A DNA stretch of 53,505 bases from Brumimicrobium mesophilum (lineage in GTDB: Bacteria > Bacteroidota > Bacteroidia > Flavobacteriales_D > Crocinitomicaceae), in assembly GCF_003025005.1 (NCBI RefSeq), contig NZ_PVSS01000019.1, forward strand, positions 1 through 53,505, written 5' to 3'. Made by a program: the position numbers and the translations under genes. The notes beneath the pieces were generated by a model. It was not told where the DNA came from and searched no databases. It saw only the letters and a program-made list of their open reading frames with translations. Position 1 is the first letter of the stretch. Each line of letters begins with the position of its first letter. Below are positions 1-8,026 of the stretch, in pieces.

Positions 1-786
1 GCTCCTCCATGTAATTCGCCATGTAATATGAATGCAACTTTTGGTGTTAGTGCTTCTGGAACAAATACTTTTACATTTACGCCGAGTACTATATTGCCAG
101 CAAACACCTACTTTTGGATGTTTGGAGATGGAACAACATCAAATAACCCTATTGTGACGCATACTTATTCAACTGCGAGTACTTACCCTGTTATGTTGAT
201 GGTTTCAGATTCTTTATGTTCTGATATTGATACCGTTTATATTGATGTTTTAGACAGCAGCGCATATAATTTGAATTCGAGTTTTACTTATACTCAAGGA
301 AATAATGGTCTTTATAACTTTGTTGCCAATAACGATGTAATCTCTTATGATAGCTTCATTTGGGATTTCGGAGACAATACAACTTCAACAGCACTTGCGC
401 CAAATCATACATTCCCTTCAAATGGAAATTATTTAATTCAATTGACTGTTTTTGATGGGATTTTCACTCAAACAGACTCCCTAAATTTAACCGTAGGTCC
501 TTTAGGAATTAGCTCTAACAGTAAATCAAAATTTGAAGCGAAACTGTTTCCAAATCCAGCAACTGACATTTTAAATTTAGAATTTACAATGGACATTTCT
601 GAAAATATTGAAATTACCCTTATTGATTTAAACGGTAAGATTCTAAATCAAGAAAGCTTCACTGCAAATGCAGGGAAAAACACCAAGAAAATGAATATTG
701 ATTCAATTAGTAAAGGTGTTTATCAAGTTATTCTAAGAAAAGAAAACGGTGATACTTTAGAAAGAATGAGATTGGTAAAACAATAG
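1..786 (+). CDS. PKD-repeat secreted protein with T9SS sorting domain (5' end missing)
   Basis: The reading frame is open from base 1, so this is the C-terminal part of a larger protein; the ATG at 28 is internal. Two PKD-like beta-sandwich repeats are visible, each with a FGD core (WMFGDGTTS, then WDFGDNTTS) followed by a HTY/HTF turn. The last ~80 residues (KLFPNPATDILNLEF through GVYQVILRKENGDT) are a type A sorting domain of the type IX secretion system, which is cleaved when the protein reaches the cell surface. Expected location is outer surface or secreted; PKD repeats usually act as spacers or adhesion modules. A strong terminator follows within 20 nt. The N-terminal catalytic or binding part, if any, lies outside the window. 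Confidence 0.85.
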   Translation, partial: APPCNSPCNMNATFGVSASGTNTFTFTPSTILPANTYFWMFGDGTTSNNPIVTHTYSTASTYPVMLMVSDSLCSDIDTVYIDVLDSSAYNLNSSFTYTQGNNGLYNFVANNDVISYDSFIWDFGDNTTSTALAPNHTFPSNGNYLIQLTVFDGIFTQTDSLNLTVGPLGISSNSKSKFEAKLFPNPATDILNLEFTMDISENIEITLIDLNGKILNQESFTANAGKNTKKMNIDSISKGVYQVILRKENGDTLERMRLVKQ

Positions 787-803
787 TCAATTAATAATTA
801 TGT

Positions 804-840
804 AAATCCGCACTCAAATTTGGGTGCGGATTTTTTGTTT
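804..840 (+). terminator. Rho-independent terminator of the PKD protein gene
   Basis: A 10-bp perfect stem (804-813 with 824-833, AAATCCGCAC/GTGCGGATTT) with a 10-nt loop runs into a T-rich tail to 840, 18 nt after the stop codon. Confidence 0.85.
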
Positions 841-972
841 GAGGGAGGAAGAAGGATTTTTTTGAAGGTAATTGGTAATTGGTAATTGTGATGAATTAGC
901 ACAGTTCGAACAACTTCAATCCATAAACCGAATGAAATTCAATCTTTACATTAATCAGAATTTAGTTCCTGG

Positions 973-1235
973 TTAAAGAATCCCAAGCGTTTCATTCAAG
1001 CCAATCTCATCAACTATCTTCCGATAATTCGACGCCCAAATCGTAGCAAAACTCCGCGCTGTAGTCACTTCGTTACTGCAATCTGCCAATTCAATATAAA
1101 AGTGTCCGCTCTTCTGATTAATCTTAATCAACTCCGCCGTAATCCAAAAATCCCGCTTGGAAAGGTTTCCCAAATATGCTTTTCAAAAGATTGATTGCGT
1201 TCCGTGAGCGAATATATTTTCCTTGTATCTGACAT
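973..1235 (-). pseudogene. xseA: Decayed N-terminal fragment of exodeoxyribonuclease VII large subunit
   Basis: The segment FWITAELIKINQKSGHFYIEL followed by TARSFATIWASN matches the N-terminal OB-fold of XseA (pattern FWIKAEI..L....GH.Y..L). The continuous frame starts only at a TTG at 1173, after an in-frame TGA. An ATG at 1235 opens another frame reading MSDTRKIYSLTERNQS, which resembles the true XseA N-terminus. The two frames are joined by a frameshift between about 1165 and 1185. The product stops after ETLGIL at 973, so the rest of the ~400-residue enzyme is absent. I infer a relic, not a working gene. The functional xseA must lie elsewhere. Confidence 0.6.
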
Positions 1236-1342
1236 CGAAAATTAGAGGTAGTGAGAATAATTATGGATTGGAGATTATGAATTGGGAATTTTCCGAAAAG
1301 ATGGGGATTTTGGCAGTTGGGTGATTAGGATATTGGCAGGAA

Positions 1343-1639
1343 ATGTTGTTTTTTGGTACCGGTGATATTAAAAGAATTCGAGAAACTACGACAATAAAAG
1401 AAGTGAAACTAAAGATTGGTAAAGCGTGTAAGTTGAATCGAGCGGCGAATAATTTAACACGAAACGAGCTCGCGAAAGCTTTAGAAGTTTCTAGCACCAC
1501 TATTCAAAATATAGAAAATGGTAAAAATGCTACACTAGACAATGTGCTCAAGGTGGCCAATCATTTTGGTTTGCTAGAAAATATCATAAAAGGGAACATG
1601 CTTAACATTGACAATCAAAATATTATTTCATTTTATTAG
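1343..1639 (+). CDS. XRE/Cro-type helix-turn-helix regulator
   Basis: The segment from about residue 24 to 80 (IGKACKLNRAANNLTRNELA, then ALEVSSTTIQNIENGKNATL) is a Cro/C1-type HTH with the usual LT..ELA first helix and a recognition helix around STTIQNIENG. At 98 residues it is a bare DNA-binding domain with a short tail and no effector domain. The first ATG is at 1343, but the first 20 residues look non-conserved; a GTG at 1403 just before the HTH is an alternative start. It converges on the helicase gene (stop-to-stop gap 100 nt) and is the only regulator in the island, so it may control the neighbouring nuclease/helicase genes. That is inference. Confidence 0.7.
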   Translation: MLFFGTGDIKRIRETTTIKEVKLKIGKACKLNRAANNLTRNELAKALEVSSTTIQNIENGKNATLDNVLKVANHFGLLENIIKGNMLNIDNQNIISFY

Positions 1640-1739
1640 AATATGGTGAGAAATAAAATTATAGAAGTTTGGGCTTTTAGCGGTTGAATGATTAGTATAT
1701 TGGTAAGATGACGCTTGGAGAATTTCTTATAAAGAAAAT

Positions 1740-4460
1740 TTAAATTACTTTTACAAATTCACCAACAACTTTCAATCCTTTTCCGTTTTCCTCATCAATT
1801 ACAATATCCTCTATTCTTTCATCATAAGAATTTGATTTTAATACAATTTCTTTATGTTTCCATCCCTCTTCAGTTATTGATTTTTGACTAGAATAAGTTT
1901 TCACCGTAAAACCTGAATTAAAATCTGGATCATGAATATCTCTACTTTCTACTAATACGATCTTGCCATTCCTAGAACCTAATGAAGGTTTTTTGAAAAT
2001 GCAGATAGAACCATTAGGGATTCTTTTATTCATTGATTCACCAATAACTTTACAAGCGAAATAATCATTATTTAAAGAATATTTTTCTTCAACCTCAATC
2101 TCTGAATAATCCTTCTCAGATTGCAACTCGCTAAAACTACCGGCTGCTGCATAAAAATCATATAATGGAATTGTAAAATTTGGTTTATTTTCTTCTGCTT
2201 CTAATGAATTAACCTCAAAAATCTCTGAATCCGATTCCTTAATATTATTCTTTTCATCGAGGTAATTAAACAATGAGTCAATTACAGGGTTAACTAAATT
2301 GAATCGTAGTTTCACAACTGGAATCTCTTTGTTCTTATCATTTTTTATTTTAGTTTGCTCAACCATATTCAATCTAGGTTGCACTTCTCCCATGTAATAA
2401 AAGTCCTTGCCTTCATAGTTATCCTTTTTAATAAATAAAAGTAAACGGATTTCTCCATTTTTACCGAGAATAGATTGAACATCCTTACTCGTAATCCTTC
2501 TATTCGACTTAGACATCCAATCAAACTCCTTATTATTAACAAATTCATCCACGTATTTCGTAGACTCCGAAATACCATCTTCTTTATGGTAGTTAACAAA
2601 AATTGGACAATGCGAGTTATCTGGACTTACTAAATATCCTCCCACGTTCTGGGCAACAGGATTTACATCTACATTTAATATTCTAAAAACATCTTTACGT
2701 GAGTATTTCCTATAAAGTACAAATCCATCTTGCCAATTTTCAACATCAAAAAATTCATCGAATTTTATAATAGAATAATTTGTTGAATCCAATAAAAAGG
2801 CTTTAAATATATCTTCATCTAAATATGAACGAAATATATCAGTGAAAAGTAATTCATCATTCACTATTTTTATAATATCCACATTATAAATATCTTTAGC
2901 AGAAATAAGTTTACCTTCTTTTTTTTCTCTAATAAACTCAAAGTTTAAATTTGAAACACTAGATTTAATAGTTTCATCAGAGACAGAATAATGATATTTA
3001 TCTTTTATTTTTCTTTTCAGATCACTAATATTAAGCTTTTTATTTTTTAATAATAGTTTCATTATTAAACACTCCTCAACCCGTATGGTATTATTTATTT
3101 CACTCGAGAACAACTCCAAAATTTTAATCTGAATTTTAGATAAGTCAGCATCAAAATCTGTATCCACGTTTGTGACAAAATTATAGTAAGATTTGGAATA
3201 CTCAACAAACGAAAATGGATCTCTAGATTGATTATTCAAAAAGTCGACCATCGTTGATGTTCGACCAAGTCTATATTTGAGAAGCTGATAATCCTTCTTC
3301 AAATCAGACAATAGTCCCAAGTTGGCTGAATCTATTGATTTAAAAATTTTTTCTTTAGTTATTTCATCAAAGTTAATAGTTGAAGATCCAGGAAGCATTT
3401 TACTTCCTTCGGAAATCAATTTTCTTAATGAATCTTTATTGAAAGAAGTGTCTCCATATAAAGCTATTGGAATTAAATAGTTGTTTTTATGGTTTCCAAT
3501 AAAGTCAACTACAGTTAAATAATCTTTACCATTGGCTTTTCTTAATCCTCGACCTAATTGCTGAACGAAAACAATTGCAGAATCAGTTGGCCTTAACATT
3601 AGAATCTGATTGATTTTTGGAATATCAATTCCTTCGTTAAAAATATCAACAGTAAATATATAATCTAATTTTTCATTATTATCTGTAGACTCTAATCTAG
3701 ATATTGCATTTTTCCTTTCTGTTTCTGTACTTTCACCTGATAATGAAACAGTTTTAAAACCACGTTCATTAAATTTTAAAGACATATTCTGGGATTCTTC
3801 ATTTCTAGAACAGAAAACTAATCCCCTAGTAATTCCATTATCACTGCCATAAATCTTAGCTTTTTCAATTATCCTATCTACTCTTTCATCGCTTGATAAA
3901 AACCTAAAATCTCTTAAATCCTCAACTACTTCATCATCCACACTTAGATCCGTTATTCCGAAATAGTGAAATTCACTTAGCATATCTTCTTCCATTGCTC
4001 TATTTAACCTAATTTCATATGCAATATTATGGTCAAATAGACTAAAAATATCATTTCCATCAGTTCTTTCAGGAGTAGCTGTCATTCCCATTAAAAACTT
4101 CGGATTAAAATAATTCATCAATCTAAGGTATGAATCCGCACTTGAACGATGAGATTCATCGATTATTATATAATCAAATGTATCCTTTTTAAAATTTAAT
4201 AAGTGATCTTCTCTGGAAATAGTCTGAACAGTGGAAAAAATAAAATCTGCGTCTAGTTCTTTTCTACTTCCTGAGTAAATACCATAAGTTTTCTCTTTCT
4301 TGAAAATACTTTTAAAAGTCTCCAATGCATCTTCAGCAATATTCAGCCTATGGACAACAAACAATAATTTCTTTGCTTTGAAATTCTTCACATCAAATGC
4401 AGACAAGTAGGTTTTTCCAGTCCCAGTTGCTGATATAATTAAAGCTTTGGTTTTCTTCAA
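1740..4460 (-). CDS. SF2 helicase + DUF3427 + C-terminal LexA-like S24 domain (separated from its PLD N-terminus by a frameshift)
   Basis: Helicase motifs are clear: Walker A SATGTGKT (~10-17), DESH box in IIIDESHRS, motif III GMTATPER and motif VI QQLGRGLRKANGK. A long middle region matches the DUF3427-type tail found in COG1061/COG3886 helicase-nucleases. The last ~140 residues are unusual. They read as an S24/LexA/UmuD fold: AAAG at ~771-774 (a possible Ala-Gly cleavage site), the serine in IGESM (~809), and a lysine 45 residues later in FTVKTY (~854). The TTG at 4460 is almost certainly not a real start. The frame continues, after a +1 shift at ~4449, into the upstream PLD ORF, giving one protein of about 1,150 residues. 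The likely role is DNA-end or damaged-DNA processing or defence, with possible DNA-damage control through self-cleavage (inference). It may be a pseudogene if the frameshift is real. Confidence 0.8.
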   Translation of the reverse strand: MKKTKALIISATGTGKTYLSAFDVKNFKAKKLLFVVHRLNIAEDALETFKSIFKKEKTYGIYSGSRKELDADFIFSTVQTISREDHLLNFKKDTFDYIIIDESHRSSADSYLRLMNYFNPKFLMGMTATPERTDGNDIFSLFDHNIAYEIRLNRAMEEDMLSEFHYFGITDLSVDDEVVEDLRDFRFLSSDERVDRIIEKAKIYGSDNGITRGLVFCSRNEESQNMSLKFNERGFKTVSLSGESTETERKNAISRLESTDNNEKLDYIFTVDIFNEGIDIPKINQILMLRPTDSAIVFVQQLGRGLRKANGKDYLTVVDFIGNHKNNYLIPIALYGDTSFNKDSLRKLISEGSKMLPGSSTINFDEITKEKIFKSIDSANLGLLSDLKKDYQLLKYRLGRTSTMVDFLNNQSRDPFSFVEYSKSYYNFVTNVDTDFDADLSKIQIKILELFSSEINNTIRVEECLIMKLLLKNKKLNISDLKRKIKDKYHYSVSDETIKSSVSNLNFEFIREKKEGKLISAKDIYNVDIIKIVNDELLFTDIFRSYLDEDIFKAFLLDSTNYSIIKFDEFFDVENWQDGFVLYRKYSRKDVFRILNVDVNPVAQNVGGYLVSPDNSHCPIFVNYHKEDGISESTKYVDEFVNNKEFDWMSKSNRRITSKDVQSILGKNGEIRLLLFIKKDNYEGKDFYYMGEVQPRLNMVEQTKIKNDKNKEIPVVKLRFNLVNPVIDSLFNYLDEKNNIKESDSEIFEVNSLEAEENKPNFTIPLYDFYAAAGSFSELQSEKDYSEIEVEEKYSLNNDYFACKVIGESMNKRIPNGSICIFKKPSLGSRNGKIVLVESRDIHDPDFNSGFTVKTYSSQKSITEEGWKHKEIVLKSNSYDERIEDIVIDEENGKGLKVVGEFVKVI

Positions 4461-5166
4461 GTCTTAATTTCACTAGGTTTTTCAAAGCTTCCTGTTGCAT
4501 TGAATTAGGCTCTACCTCATCTACTTCTGAACTGGATAATTCTTTTTTTGTCCTTTCCCTAAATAATAACTGACTATTATAAACTAATTCATATTCAACT
4601 ATAAACTCATTTGTTACAGGTGTAGCACAATCAAAATCATTTTGAAATTCTTTCAAGACATTCTCAACGATGCTGCTAGAGTTTAATCCAGAAACTTTTA
4701 AATTCCATTCTTTGTTAACAGTTAATGCGCTAGAAGTAATATTACTACTTCCTACTATTAAGTTGTAATGTTCTTTTTTCTTGAAAATATAGCCTTTAGA
4801 ATGAGTATTATCTTGTGTAGATATTTTAAGTTCAATATTACTAAAGAGTTGTAATTTTTTAAGTGCTTCCGGCTGCGTGAAATTTAAATATTGGGACACA
4901 AGGACCTTTCCCTTAACACCTCGTTTTTCTAAAGAAATTAAAGTATTTAATAAAACAGCAATCCCACCGGTAGTAACAAAAGCAACAGAAATGAAAAACT
5001 CACTACAAGTATGAAACTCTTGCAAAAGTGTAGACAAAACTTTCTCTCTAGGAATTTTTTTGTTAGTCAATAATTGAGGTCGATAGCCTAATTCTGATTC
5101 AACATTTTTATCTAGAAAACCAGTGAATAAACTGTTTTTAAAATCGTCATTAAATGGCTTAATCAT
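4393..5166 (-). CDS. PLD-family (HKD) nuclease domain, N-terminal half of the split helicase
   Basis: 257 residues. The motif HSKGYIF...LIVGSSNITSSAL is the phospholipase D / HKD nuclease signature (HxK then GSxN) of COG3886 proteins, which normally sit directly before an SF2 helicase in one chain. The C-terminus PNSMQQEALKNLVKLRLEEN is the linker just before the helicase Walker A strand. After that the frame becomes nonsense (SFNYISNWDWKNL), and the correct residues KALIISATGTGKT continue in the overlapping frame. Removing one base of the GG at 4449-4450 restores EENKALIISATG, as expected for the family. The start ATG at 5166 overlaps the end of the restored Nudix frame by 8 nt, suggesting translational coupling. 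Confidence 0.75.
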   Translation of the reverse strand: MIKPFNDDFKNSLFTGFLDKNVESELGYRPQLLTNKKIPREKVLSTLLQEFHTCSEFFISVAFVTTGGIAVLLNTLISLEKRGVKGKVLVSQYLNFTQPEALKKLQLFSNIELKISTQDNTHSKGYIFKKKEHYNLIVGSSNITSSALTVNKEWNLKVSGLNSSSIVENVLKEFQNDFDCATPVTNEFIVEYELVYNSQLLFRERTKKELSSSEVDEVEPNSMQQEALKNLVKLRLEENQSFNYISNWDWKNLLVCI

Positions 5167-5553
5167 CCTTCATTAGTTTGTTTACGATTGGAACATCTGC
5201 AGCGGCCCAATCTAAGGTCAGCAATTCATCTTTTTTTAGCCAAATGGAAGAAATGTGCTCGTTTAATGTAATATCCTTTGTAGCAACATCACATAAAAAG
5301 TATGCATTGTAAGCTCAAAATCAGGATATTCATGAACTACAGTGATATATAAGTCATTTATCTCTGGATTAATACTCAATTCTTCATCTAATTCTCTTTT
5401 TAGAGCTTCTTTTTTAGTTTCACCATTTTCGATTTTACCTCCAGGAAATTCAAATTTTTTAGATATATATTCTAATCGACTCTCAGCTCTTTGAGCACAC
5501 AAAATTTCATCGTCATACTTTAGAATGGCTGCTACAACTTCTACCTTCTTCAT
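5159..5553 (-). pseudogene. MutT-type Nudix hydrolase, frameshifted near its C-terminus
   Basis: The frame starting at 5553 encodes a complete Nudix box, GGKIENGETKKEALKRELDEEL (22-residue pattern GX5EX7REUXEEXGU, around residues 38-59), so it is a MutT-like (d)NTP pyrophosphatase. It then runs out of frame after FELTMHTF and stops at 5263. The other frame restores the typical MutT ending (FLCDVATKDITLNEHISSIW, then WAAADVPIVNKL) and a stop at 5159-5161. One added base in the five-A run at 5295-5299 (plus strand) fixes it. Restored, the protein is ~131 residues, the normal MutT size, and overlaps the PLD start by 8 nt. It is the first gene of the Nudix-PLD/helicase pair. It could be real decay or a homopolymer sequencing error. 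Confidence 0.75.
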
Positions 5554-5761
5554 TATTTATTAGGTCTTAACAGTTAACTACATGGGTTTTAATATAATTA
5601 GTGGTAATTACATTGTAAAATCATAAACATAAAGGTTATTTTATTCATTTAGTGCCTTAAATGCAAAAAACTTGGAAGCATTTTTATAATTAATATTTAT
5701 TGGAACTAAAATTTTTATCCATATAAAGAATAATGATTGAATTATGAAAAAATGAATCTCC

Positions 5762-6742
5762 TCACTCCAAAAAACACTCCCTCCTATGCCTTTCAAAATT
5801 CTCTTGTAAAGGATAATATAGAGGATTTTCTGGCAGCAAAATCTGTTTACCCTCGAATTGTTTTAAAGAATAAGCGGAATCAACTTCTGTCATTTCAGGT
5901 GAAATTTGCACCAAATAATCTTCATTTATTGTAATTAATCCTCGATCGAAGGCCCGGTGAAGTGTTGGAGTTAAGCTAAAACCGTTTCCAACAGTATCAT
6001 CTTGAGAAATCGAAAACGGAGTTATGTGGCATGCGTCAACCAGCTGAGCATTGATTGTAGATTCTATTCTTAAACCTGAAATTGCACAGGTATAGTTGTA
6101 AATCTTTGGAATTTCACGTTTAAAGATTCCACTTCTGACATAAACTTCTTCTTCAAAATCGCTGACCTGCATTTTACTTCTCAATTCTGCTATTCTTTCA
6201 GCGTAAGTGAAACGGTCATTGTTTAGCACTTGATCTTGGAGTTGGGAAGCGAAATCACCATCTGAAATAATTAATCTATCCTTTGTATCCGGAAAATAAA
6301 AGTCGAGTAACTCAGTTTTAATTACTTCTCTAGAAATTGGATTTAATAAGAATGAGAACAAAGCTTTATCCATTTCAGCAAATGCCAGTGCATCTTTTAA
6401 ACTACGAAGACTTTTTATGCTATTTGATGAAGTGACTGGAATTGTTGCACCATTTAAAGAAATCAATCTCCAAAAAGGTTCAGATTTCATATGAAAAAAT
6501 GGTAATGAAAAATTTGGTGAATGGTTGGTAAAAACAATTTTAGACCAAATACTCTTAAATGAAAGCACTAATTCTGGAGAAATAACAATTCGATTTGAAA
6601 TAATATCTCCTTTTTCGACTCCTTCAATTATCGCCAACAACAAAACAGGTTTATGAGGAGCAGCTCCCCTTACCTTATTCTTATCTCTTCTCAATTTCTT
6701 GAGTTGAAATAAATATTTCGCTAATTGTTCTTCGTTTTCCAA
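5762..6742 (-). CDS. McrA-like HNH endonuclease with N-terminal modified-DNA reader domain
   Basis: 326 residues. The C-terminal half holds an HNH/beta-beta-alpha-metal nuclease: YTCAISG (~218-223), ACHITPF with H239, GNGFSLTPTLHRAFDRGLI with N253 and H262. The N-terminal half (APHKPVLLLAIIEGVEKGD ~28-46, then SLPFFHMKSEPFWRL ~79-93) resembles the sulfur-binding (SBD) domain of ScoMcrA/SprMcrA-type type IV restriction enzymes, which read phosphorothioate or otherwise modified DNA. That fold call is from pattern memory and is less certain than the HNH. It is probably a modification-dependent restriction nuclease acting against incoming DNA. It is separated by 209 bp from the Nudix gene on the same strand and appears intact. 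Confidence 0.75.
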   Translation of the reverse strand: MENEEQLAKYLFQLKKLRRDKNKVRGAAPHKPVLLLAIIEGVEKGDIISNRIVISPELVLSFKSIWSKIVFTNHSPNFSLPFFHMKSEPFWRLISLNGATIPVTSSNSIKSLRSLKDALAFAEMDKALFSFLLNPISREVIKTELLDFYFPDTKDRLIISDGDFASQLQDQVLNNDRFTYAERIAELRSKMQVSDFEEEVYVRSGIFKREIPKIYNYTCAISGLRIESTINAQLVDACHITPFSISQDDTVGNGFSLTPTLHRAFDRGLITINEDYLVQISPEMTEVDSAYSLKQFEGKQILLPENPLYYPLQENFERHRRECFLE

Positions 6743-6920
6743 GTGATGGAAGATTATTTGAGTTAAAAACGATGATGTGAAGATAATGGATTTTTCTAGA
6801 GGTGGATAGATATTAGGTTGAAAAGATGAATTGGGGATTGGATTAAAAAGAAAGGAGAAAATAAGGGAGAGGGAGGCTTTGCTTCTTGGAGTATAGCGGA
6901 CGCTTTGCTTCTTGGAGTAT

Positions 6921-6982
6921 GGTGGACGCTTTGCAAAGCGACCTTACCATACTCAGGGGAAATTTCATATATGAAATTTAGG
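6921..6982 (+). repeat. REP unit R1
   Basis: It consists of a 14-nt perfect palindrome CGCTTTGCAAAGCG (6927-6940), the spacer ACCTTACCATACTCAGGGG and a second palindrome AATTTCATATATGAAATT (6961-6978). Degenerate tandem copies of the left half (GGACGCTTTGCTTCTTGGAG) precede it from about 6873. Confidence 0.75.
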
Positions 6983-7082
6983 GGAAAAGATGGGGATTTG
7001 GTTTAGGGGGAAGGAGAATTTCATATATATTTTTTTGAGGGGAAGGAGATTTTTTTGAAGATGAAAAATAGAATTTTTCCTT

Positions 7083-7175
7083 CTTAATCGCTGGCGATTA
7101 AGCATAAGAGTGGTACGGACGCTTTGCAAAGCGTCCATACCGTGCTCAGGGAAAATTTCATAAATGAAATTTTAT
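7083..7175 (+). repeat. REP unit R2 with an additional hairpin
   Basis: It contains a 9-bp stem CTTAATCGC/GCGATTAAG (7083-7091 with 7094-7102), then a 30-nt palindrome with one mismatch at 7112-7141 (core GGACGCTTTGCAAAGCGTCC). A third palindrome at 7152-7173 (AAAATTTCAT.ATGAAATTTT) follows. Confidence 0.75.
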
Positions 7176-7210
7176 GGAAAAGAGAAGTTCTTTTTTAAAG
7201 GAGAAAAATA

Positions 7211-7723
7211 TCAGGTTTCTCCTCTTTTTTCTGCCCAAACTCTAACATTATCTTCGATGTAATTAGTAAATGATATATACTCACGTTCATTTCGAACGAT
7301 TTTATCATTAAATCTTCCATGCCAGACTGTTTTTAAATTGCCCAATTTTAGTGATTTGTATTTTCTGGTTACAGCACCTTTAAAACCTCTTATGATTGTA
7401 GATAAGGTTTGTTTTTGGGCGATGAATTCTCCTAAAGGATTGTCATTATTTAAGGAATAACAAATTTCAATTATGGCATGAAAGTGATTGGGCATTACAA
7501 CATAGGCATGGAGTTTTATATTTTCTCGAATCTCGCCGGTGGTTATCCATTCTTGTTCAATTATTTCACCTAGTTTACTGGGTTGCATTTCTCCATTCTG
7601 GATTTTACCGAAGATGTGTTTCCATTCTACTGCATTGATGGTAACGAAATACCAGCCTTGCGAGGCGTAATCATAGTTTTTTAAACGGATGCTTTTCCGA
7701 TTTGGGTATTTTGGATTTTTCAT
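7211..7723 (-). CDS. REP-associated tyrosine transposase (RAYT, Y1/HUH family)
   Basis: 170 residues from the ATG at 7723 (KNPKYPNRKSIRLKNYDYA). The HUH motif is in VVMPNHFHAIIE (His80 and His82). The C-terminal RAYT signature W-(x)-GRFNDKIVRNEREY...NYIEDN carries the candidate catalytic tyrosine (Y155, or Y149). The frame is open further upstream to an ATG at 7900, but that stretch is translated REP sequence, so I reject it. RAYTs are single-strand DNA nucleases that act on REP hairpins and spread them. Here the expected substrates flank the gene on both sides. The start lies ~130 nt from R3. Confidence 0.88.
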   Translation of the reverse strand: MKNPKYPNRKSIRLKNYDYASQGWYFVTINAVEWKHIFGKIQNGEMQPSKLGEIIEQEWITTGEIRENIKLHAYVVMPNHFHAIIEICYSLNNDNPLGEFIAQKQTLSTIIRGFKGAVTRKYKSLKLGNLKTVWHGRFNDKIVRNEREYISFTNYIEDNVRVWAEKRGET

Positions 7724-7854
7724 TTCTTTTGATTTAGGTTTAATTAAGTTAATGAAAAATAGGAGATTGGAGAAGGATTTTTGGGTTTTATTTTGGGTTT
7801 GGCAGGCGCTTTGCTTATTGGGTTGTGGTGGAGGCTTTGATTCTTGGAGTATAG

Positions 7855-7915
7855 CGGACGCTTTGCAAAGCGACCTTACCATACTCAGGGGAAATTTCAT
7901 AAATGAAATTTAGGG
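7855..7915 (+). repeat. REP unit R3
   Basis: CGCTTTGCAAAGCG at 7859-7872, spacer ACCTTACCATACTCAGGGG, then AAATTTCATAAATGAAATTT at 7892-7911. It is almost identical to R1. It lies within the spurious 5' extension of the transposase frame. Confidence 0.75.
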
Positions 7916-8026
7916 GAAAAGATGGCGAATTGGTTTTTAGGGGATGCAAGGCGCTTTGCTTTTTAAAATGGGCGGAGGCTTTGATTTTTTTTGAGCTCCG
8001 CGGGGCTTTGCTTCTAAGAGTATGGC

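Noticed and set aside
1261-1500. 79-residue minus-strand ORF
   Set aside because: It overlaps the XRE gene in antisense and shows no recognisable domain.
4393-4460. Programmed ribosomal frameshift between PLD and helicase
   Set aside because: The required shift is +1, and no clear slippery stop-codon context or stimulatory structure is visible at the junction.
7724-7900. N-terminal 59-residue extension of the RAYT frame
   Set aside because: It translates REP unit R3 and spacer DNA, and the conserved protein begins at the ATG at 7723.
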